This document shows, piece after piece, positions 58,275-64,000 of a stretch of 64,000 bases of DNA. The position numbers were made by a program, and so were the translations under genes. Within the stretch, counting starts at the first letter, position 1. The number at the start of each line of letters is the position of its first letter. The notes below the pieces were generated by a model, which was not told the DNA's origin, made no database searches, and saw nothing but the letters and a program-made list of their open reading frames with translations. This DNA comes from Chondrosia reniformis (lineage: Eukaryota; Porifera; Demospongiae; Chondrillida; Chondrillidae): contig OX359197.1 in NCBI GenBank assembly GCA_947172415.1, forward strand, positions 7,255,673 to 7,319,672, written 5' to 3'.

Positions 58275-58936
58275 TTTGCTAATCAATAGTAATTGACACA
58301 AACGTATGCGAATCTCGAATATCTTGCATCTGCTAACATCTACCGTACACGCCCCAATGCGCTATTCCATGCATGGTGAAGTAAGGATACAAAAACACAC
58401 AGTATTACAAGCTAATGAAAAGTGTGTTAAAATATAAGAATTGCTGTCATTGCAACAAACTGTTCAGTAATACCTCTTCCCCTTGTACCTAGGTGGTAGA
58501 GATGACATAAAGTATTATGTATGCACAGACAGACATATGAGCAGTTATATGATCTACTACATACACACTCCACTGACGAACAAAATCCAATGGAATGTCT
58601 GCATGCACATCTCAAACAAACAACCATGTTATCCTTAGGTATGCAGAGATAACATAATGACATTCATATACATATATGAATATCATTACTACATTGTGAC
58701 AATTGTGACACAAAATGTGTAGTTACAACTGTGTATGTGTACATATGTACTTACGATTACTCAATTTCCAAAGTTTGTAAAAATCTAAATTTTTGTGTGA
58801 TGTAATATGTAATTTAAGGATATCAAATTTTATTTTGAATAGTAATCTTTCAAAAGTTATTAATCTCTACCCATCTGTACCTGTTCTACATGGGAAGGTA
58901 CACATGAATGTACAGATAAACTTACTGACAGAATGT
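58275..58936. other. Intergenic spacer between ACOT13 and MAK
   Basis: The first 60 bases upstream of ACOT13 contain several CpG and are its likely promoter. The rest is AT-rich with short open frames that look random. Nothing else recognised. Confidence 0.5.
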
Positions 58937-58979
58937 ATATTGAGGCTTATCAATAATAATTATTGATAAGCCTCAATAT
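58937..58979. repeat. Perfect palindrome at the MAK 3' end
   Basis: Arms of 21 bases (58937-58957 and 58959-58979), containing ttgaggcttatcaataat, around a single central base, ending 17 bases beyond the MAK stop codon. A transcript would form a very stable hairpin in the 3' UTR; it could also be a miniature foldback element. Confidence 0.9.
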
Positions 58980-58996
58980 GTTTTCTGTTTCATTAT

Positions 58997-61900
58997 TTAA
59001 GAATCAACATACTTTGAGGTCCAATCAGTTCTTCCTGAGAAAGTGGTCTTCCTGTTTGCACTGCCAGTAGACTGATAGGATCCTTCCCACATCTTCCTCC
59101 CCGAGGTACAATAGTTACCGACTACACTGTCTACCTGCTTCTTCTCCGGCTGCATTATAGAGGGCAGCAAGTTCTTTGTGACAGGCTGTCTCCTAAGGGC
59201 ACTGGATGACGTGTTGCCTAGGAAACCAAACCGAGGCACCCCTGAGCCAAAGGGAGCTCGATTGTGACCCGAGTGTCTGGAGGCTGATTCCTTGGTGCTG
59301 ACAAGCGGTGAGTACCTGGCCTTGCTGAGGTATGCTTGGGCAGCGCTTGGCTGCCCAGGGACTTTCCCCGACTTGTCCCTCTTGGGAGGGTAACTCCCCT
59401 CAGTGACCTTGTCGTGATGTGGTTTTGAGGGAGGGCTGACCTCTTGAGTCTGCAGCTGCAGCCAGTTTGGTTTAGTAGTCAACCTAAAGTGGCACAGACA
59501 GAAGACTCATACATAACTTGGATAGAGTGTCAAGAGGCTATTAATAGTCTTCAGGCTGCATACATTCTTAATTGACTTTAGAGCTCCAAATCCTGAAAGG
59601 TTACCTTACATTACTATTACACATATTATGTGTGTCCATAACAGTTATACATATTTATGTACATATATAGTATGTGATTAAAGACTCACTTTGAGGGAAA
59701 TAGTGAAACATCTGATTTTTGCACTTTCTTGACCGAGAGAAAGTTGTTCAATTCTTCCTTCTTCTGATGTGGTTTACTTTGCAGGGTAAAATTATCTTCC
59801 GTGATCCATCCTGGTTGATCCAGATGGAGCTTCCTTTCGCCAACCACTGGTGTCTCCTGGCCTCTGGCTGACATGTGCAGAGATGTCGTAGACCCTCCAT
59901 CTGGGTCCGCCCTCCGGACAGGCTGGGCGGCGTGCTGAGGTGACAGGGTCAAACCTTCCAGGGCACTGGAGGCAGCTGCCATTGAGAGTTGGGAAGAAGA
60001 CTTGTGCAGGCCCTTGTGCTCAGCAGGCTTGTGGGGGGGCGGAGCAAGTGGCTGTCTTCTCACTTCTCCAGTTCTACCGACAGCTGGAGTAGGCTGGGCC
60101 AGAGAAGAGCCAACTTTGAAATAAGGATATTGAAGGGACTGAGTGGGAGAGAGACAGGGAGAAGAGATAGTCTAATCCTGCTAAACACACACACACACAC
60201 ACTCACTTGAGCAGCCGTAGGCCTTTTCTGCGGGTCCCACATGAGGAGGTCTTGCATTAATCTGATACCCTCCGCTCCAGCGTTTCTGACAATAGACTTT
60301 AAGTTTGTGGTAACCATTGAGGGGAACTTGAAGTGCATCTGGTTAGCCAGTGTCACGCCCTCCGGCCACACCTCCTGCAGAACAAGACAGTATTGCCAGT
60401 AATTATACATATAACATTAGTTCCCTATAGGTTTTTTACAGAGAAGGCATAGCATATAGGAAAATGGTCTATTACATTTTTCATTTATGTAACCACCAGT
60501 GTAAGATAATATGTCTTAAGCAATCAGAGCCTGTTGTTGCACAATAAGGAAACTTCTTGTTTCACCTTGGTTGGAGTTCCCAGAATACTTGTTATTTTGA
60601 ACAAAGTGTCCACTTCACTGTTGCCAGGAAACAGAGGTCTGAAGGAATACGTCTCTGCCATAATACACCCCACCGCCCACAAGTCAATGGGACTGCTATA
60701 GTAGGTTGACCTCAGCATCACCTCTGGCGCTCGGTACCTGAACAGATATACACATACACTAGCTACATATACACATACACTAGCTACATATACACATACA
60801 CTAGCTACATATACACACACACTAGCTACATATACACATACGTACACTAGCTACATATACACATACACTAGCTACATATACACATACACTAGCTACATAT
60901 ACACATACACTAGCTACATATACACTTACACTAGCTACATATACACATACACTAGCTACATATACACTAGCTACATATACACTAGCTACATATACACATA
61001 CACTAGCTACATATACACTTATACTAGCTACATATACACTAGCTACATATACACTTACACTAGCTACATATACACTTATACTAGCTACATATACACTTAC
61101 ACTAGCTACATATACACACACACTAGCTACATATACACATACACTAGCTACATATACACATACACTAGCTACATATACACATACGTACACTAGCTACATA
61201 TACACACACACTAGCTACATATACACATACACTAGCTACACAGTGATACTACCCTAATTCCCAGTGGTGCCCTTACCATCGTGTTGATATGTAGTCGGTG
61301 TGTGGAGGTTTAGATCGGATCTCCTTGGCTAATCCGAAATCTGCTATCTTGACGAGCTCTGGTCCATTACAGAGCAAGTTCTCCGGTTTGAGGTCCCTGT
61401 GGAAGAAGCCATGTTTGTGCATAAAGGCCAACCCATTGAGCAGCTGGTATGAAATGTTCCTGACAACAGACTCCGGGAATAGCTTGGTTCTGAGAATAAG
61501 GAAGAGATCCAACAACAGTAGGAAACGATTACAGGGACAGTTGTGTAAGTATAATAACTATACACTAAAACATTAGAGACATTTGTGAAAGAAATAACTT
61601 AAATACTTTGTAATAATAAATATGTACAAAGTGGTTAGTTCTAAGAAAAGAATTAATATTAATAAATATGGATAGCTACCCACCTATGCCAACTAATACA
61701 CATATATGTGTACGTATGTATTACCACCTCCCACAGGTATGGATATTTGAAATATACTACTGTACTTTAATTACTAACTCAGTTCTGCCGATATATATAT
61801 ACATACATATGTAGGCCACAGGTACAATGTAGTAAATGTATCTACGTAATTCTCTTCAGTGGTTCATCTTAAGATTTTGGACCATCTAGAGATGTAGTTG

Positions 61901-62994
61901 GCTTTCTTCTCAGGGTTGAAACGTTCGCAGAAAAGAAACACAATTGCATCTCTAGATGGTCCAAAATCTTAAGATAAACTATTTAAGAGATAAGTTAGAA
62001 GTTAGAAGGTATCCTTATCATTTAATGTATCTAATTCTATAATATCTGATGTACGTAAGTCCATATATACACATACGTACGAAGGTAAAATGTATCTAAT
62101 TGTTATATGTGTCCTCACCCTCTTCTCTGCATCAGTTCGTAGAGGTTTTCCTGCATGTACTCAAAGACAAAGTACAGCTTGTTCTCCTCTCTAATGACCT
62201 CCTTTAATCTGACGACATTCGGGTGCTTCAACTTCATCAGAGACTATTAAAGAGGACACAGATAGGAACTGATCTAAAGTACATCACACAAACTTGCAAA
62301 GCAACAGTAGTAATTGAACACACATTATCACTTACATATGTATCTATGTACAAACATATCATACTCCAATACACACAGTCTAGGAACTTATTTACAGTGA
62401 AACTGCTAATTAAAGATAGTCAAGCTACTTAGCTATTTATTTGGTATACAAACAATAACATATGTAGAAGCTACTATTTTGAATAAAGTATTGTCCATAT
62501 TCTATTCTATCTATATTGTATTATAGTTTATGTGTGTATATATCATTATACTGTATAGTCTGTTAGCACACAAGTATAAACTGTCTGTTCTCCACTGCCA
62601 AGTGCTGTTGTGCATTAGCATGTAACATGTTACAGTACTTCACACAAGTATTACAATACAAAGAGGAGGTTGCTAGGAAACCAACCTTCACTTCTCTGAG
62701 ACTCATGCATTCCTTCCAAGTTTTGTAATCTCTCTTCATTCTAACAGACATTAGAACAAAAGTACATATAATTATGTGGGTAATGTATATATATTTACTG
62801 TGCATTGTATATGTACTGTATAGTATATATGTACTGTATATGCACTGTATGTGTCCTGAAAATGTAGTCATAGGATATATATTGCATATGTACTTTTTAA
62901 TTGCCAGTTGCTCTCCAGTTTCTGCATTCTTCGCCAGATGAACCGACCCATACGAGCCATCTCCTAATTGCTTCACAAATTGGTACTTTTGCAT
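58997..62994 (-). CDS. MAK: MAK/CILK1-type ciliary Ser/Thr kinase, 589 aa
   Basis: Eight exons: 62894-62994, 62686-62740, 62119-62243, 61277-61489, 60566-60737, 60207-60374, 59690-60138, 58997-59483; all phases agree. Starts [18 protein letters not shown]. Visible kinase elements: Gly loop 11-16, Lys33, Glu50, HRD 124-126, DFG 144-146, activation motif Thr158-Asp-Tyr160 (TDY, as in MAK and CILK1; MOK has TEY), then WYRAPE. The kinase domain ends about residue 282 (YPYFKVGSS). A disordered basic tail follows and ends [12 protein letters not shown], resembling the conserved C-terminal GRTDW motif of MAK/CILK1. Relatives control cilium length and intraflagellar transport turnaround. MAK versus CILK1 cannot be separated; one ancestral gene is plausible. 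Intron 4 is filled by a 21-base satellite. Confidence 0.93.
60415..60490 (+). repeat. Dispersed repeat copy in a MAK intron
   Basis: Carries agttccctataggttttt and ataggaaaatggtctatta, the same tail as 54,334-54,430; the 5' part is missing. Confidence 0.65.
60740..61245. repeat. 21-base minisatellite, about 24 copies
   Basis: Unit cactagctacatatacacata with shortened variants fills the MAK intron between exons 60,566-60,737 and 61,277-61,489. The 21-base period yields artefactual open frames of VASVCVY repeats. Confidence 0.95.
61490..62118 (-). other. MAK intron 3, AT-rich
   Basis: Apart from the 29-base inverted repeat at 61,866-61,975, only AT-rich sequence without further structure. Confidence 0.6.
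61866..61975. repeat. 29-base inverted repeat (foldback hairpin)
   Basis: Perfect arms 61866-61894 and 61947-61975 (containing ttttggaccatctagagatg) around a 52-base loop. Intronic in MAK. Compatible with a small foldback transposon or with a hairpin RNA precursor; no flanking target duplication was recognised. Confidence 0.88.
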
Positions 62995-63149
62995 AACTGA
63001 AACTAAGGGTCAAAACACAGGGTATTCAAGCTATAACAATGGAACGATTATTCAGTTTCACATGAAACTGGCTACTACTGGTATACAAGAATATGCTAAG
63101 AATTTAGTTCTTAATGGAGGCTACTACAGACAGAAGTCAAATTCGACCT

Positions 63150-63330
63150 TAGGAGGTCATGGATTATTTGCGATCGCAAGTTATGCAGACTGCCTTTAAT
63201 GGATAAAGATTCTGAAACAACGTACCCCTCGAATACTTGATCTATTCAGCACAGCCAGTCTCTTCTTTAGAATTAACTGAAGAAAATGGACGTCGACGTA
63301 TACACAACACAAGCGTTGCCATAGTGATCA
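63150..63330 (-). promoter_or_regulatory. CpG-bearing patch upstream of MAK, candidate promoter
   Basis: Includes tgcgatcgcaag, ctcgaatac and gacgtcgacgtat within otherwise CpG-poor DNA, 150-340 bases upstream of the MAK start. May serve MAK. The remaining DNA to 63,669 shows no gene. Confidence 0.35.
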
Positions 63331-63669
63331 CTGCATCAAAAGGAAAAAAGAAAAAAATGCATGAATGATGAAAGATGGATGAATAAAAATATCTCGATGC
63401 CTTGGAAATAACGGATTTACAAACCAATCATAATATTGTATTTCACAAACAGTGTGTCCATGCATATATACAATTTAAAGTAGTGCTCCATAAATTCAAG
63501 TATAGTCTGTACAAAGAGAATATATTACATATACATATTGAGATTATTTACATATGTATAATGAAAGTATATATAAATGCTCCATCACTATGAAAAGGAT
63601 AAAGTCAATTGTATAGAGTTTAGTGGCTGGTGGCTCTGTATACAGCATAGATTCAACAAAAAGCCACAT

Positions 63670-64000
63670 CTAAAAGCATTTCCACTTCCTTCTTCTTCTT
63701 GCATTTTGACTTTGCCTATTGTCATCAGCTGGGTTAAGTGTTGTAGTAGTAGTATGTACTGTCTCTGGAAGATTCTGCAGGAGAAGGTTGAAAGATATTG
63801 ATTCTATCACTGCCATTTCAAAAACGCTCCCTTAGTAACATGTCTTATACATAATATATCAAAACCCTCTAACTGACCAGCCGAGGCATCTTAATTACTA
63901 TAATAATTATAATCTATATAATTGTCCATCTATCTATATATCTTACACACCTTCTCCAAAAGTAGCTCTGTTATCTTTAAGAAAGAACTGTCTATATTTA
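63670..64000 (-). CDS. Possible 3' end of an unidentified gene (partial)
   Basis: Terminal exon 63670-63774 follows a good acceptor (TTCTCCTGCAG) and reads NLPETVHTTTTTLNP then a basic tail RRRRKWKCF and stop. A preceding exon would be 63951-64000 (NIDSSFLKITELLLEK) with donor GTGTGT; both are phase 0, so the join is open. The family is not recognised. Two short exons can match by chance, so the call is tentative. Confidence 0.35.

Noticed and set aside
60524-61190. Minus-strand open frames of repeated VASVCVY
   Set aside because: The 21-base satellite is open by chance of period; only the kinase segment 60,566-60,737 is a real exon.
62563-62893. Extension of MAK exon 1 through the following intron as one reading frame
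   Set aside because: The extension is AT-rich nonsense, and splicing at GTACAT restores the kinase sequence [10 protein letters not shown].

Overview
The window is animal nuclear DNA: intron-bearing genes with short GT-AG introns, AT-rich spacers, and metazoan protein families (TRIM-NHL, coilin, supervillin, ACOT13, MAK/CILK1 kinase). The compact layout, many introns of about 80-400 bases, and CpG confined to a few putative promoter patches fit a demosponge of the Amphimedon type. That assignment is inference; no species marker was read.

Positions 1-40,000 are a degenerate tandem array. Read along the minus strand (right to left) it alternates two gene types: a one-exon TRIM-NHL gene (RING, two B-boxes, coiled coil, filamin-type Ig, NHL propeller) and a six-exon chimera. 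Exons 1-2 of the chimera encode the N-terminal self-association domain and basic linker of coilin. Exons 3-6 encode the C-terminus of supervillin (last gelsolin-like repeat plus villin headpiece). There are eight full-length or near full-length TRIM copies, one inverted half-copy, a C-terminal relic and a start-codon relic. There are seven chimera units, of which three (U1, U5, U7) keep a continuous frame, plus one more coilin exon 1 at the left edge. Every spacer also carries a decayed NHL-like stretch, so an older TRIM duplication underlies the present one.

At 40,275-50,126 (minus) lies the parent supervillin gene, nearly complete: 16 phase-matched exons, about 2,180 codons, with a candidate first coding exon at 56,768-56,824. 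In the chimeras the supervillin sequence begins inside the exon that is complete here at 41,382-41,534. This suggests the ancestral order supervillin - TRIM - coilin, duplicated by unequal exchange between a coilin intron and a supervillin exon. An intact coilin gene is therefore predicted beyond the left edge.

The right part holds the long supervillin intron 1 (minisatellites, dispersed repeats, a possible decayed ORF), an ACOT13-type thioesterase (57,478-58,274, minus), a MAK/CILK1 ciliary kinase (58,997-62,994, minus, eight exons, 589 aa) and a probable 3' end of a further gene at the right edge. Exon borders were set by hand from splice motifs, reading phase and family alignment, without transcript data.
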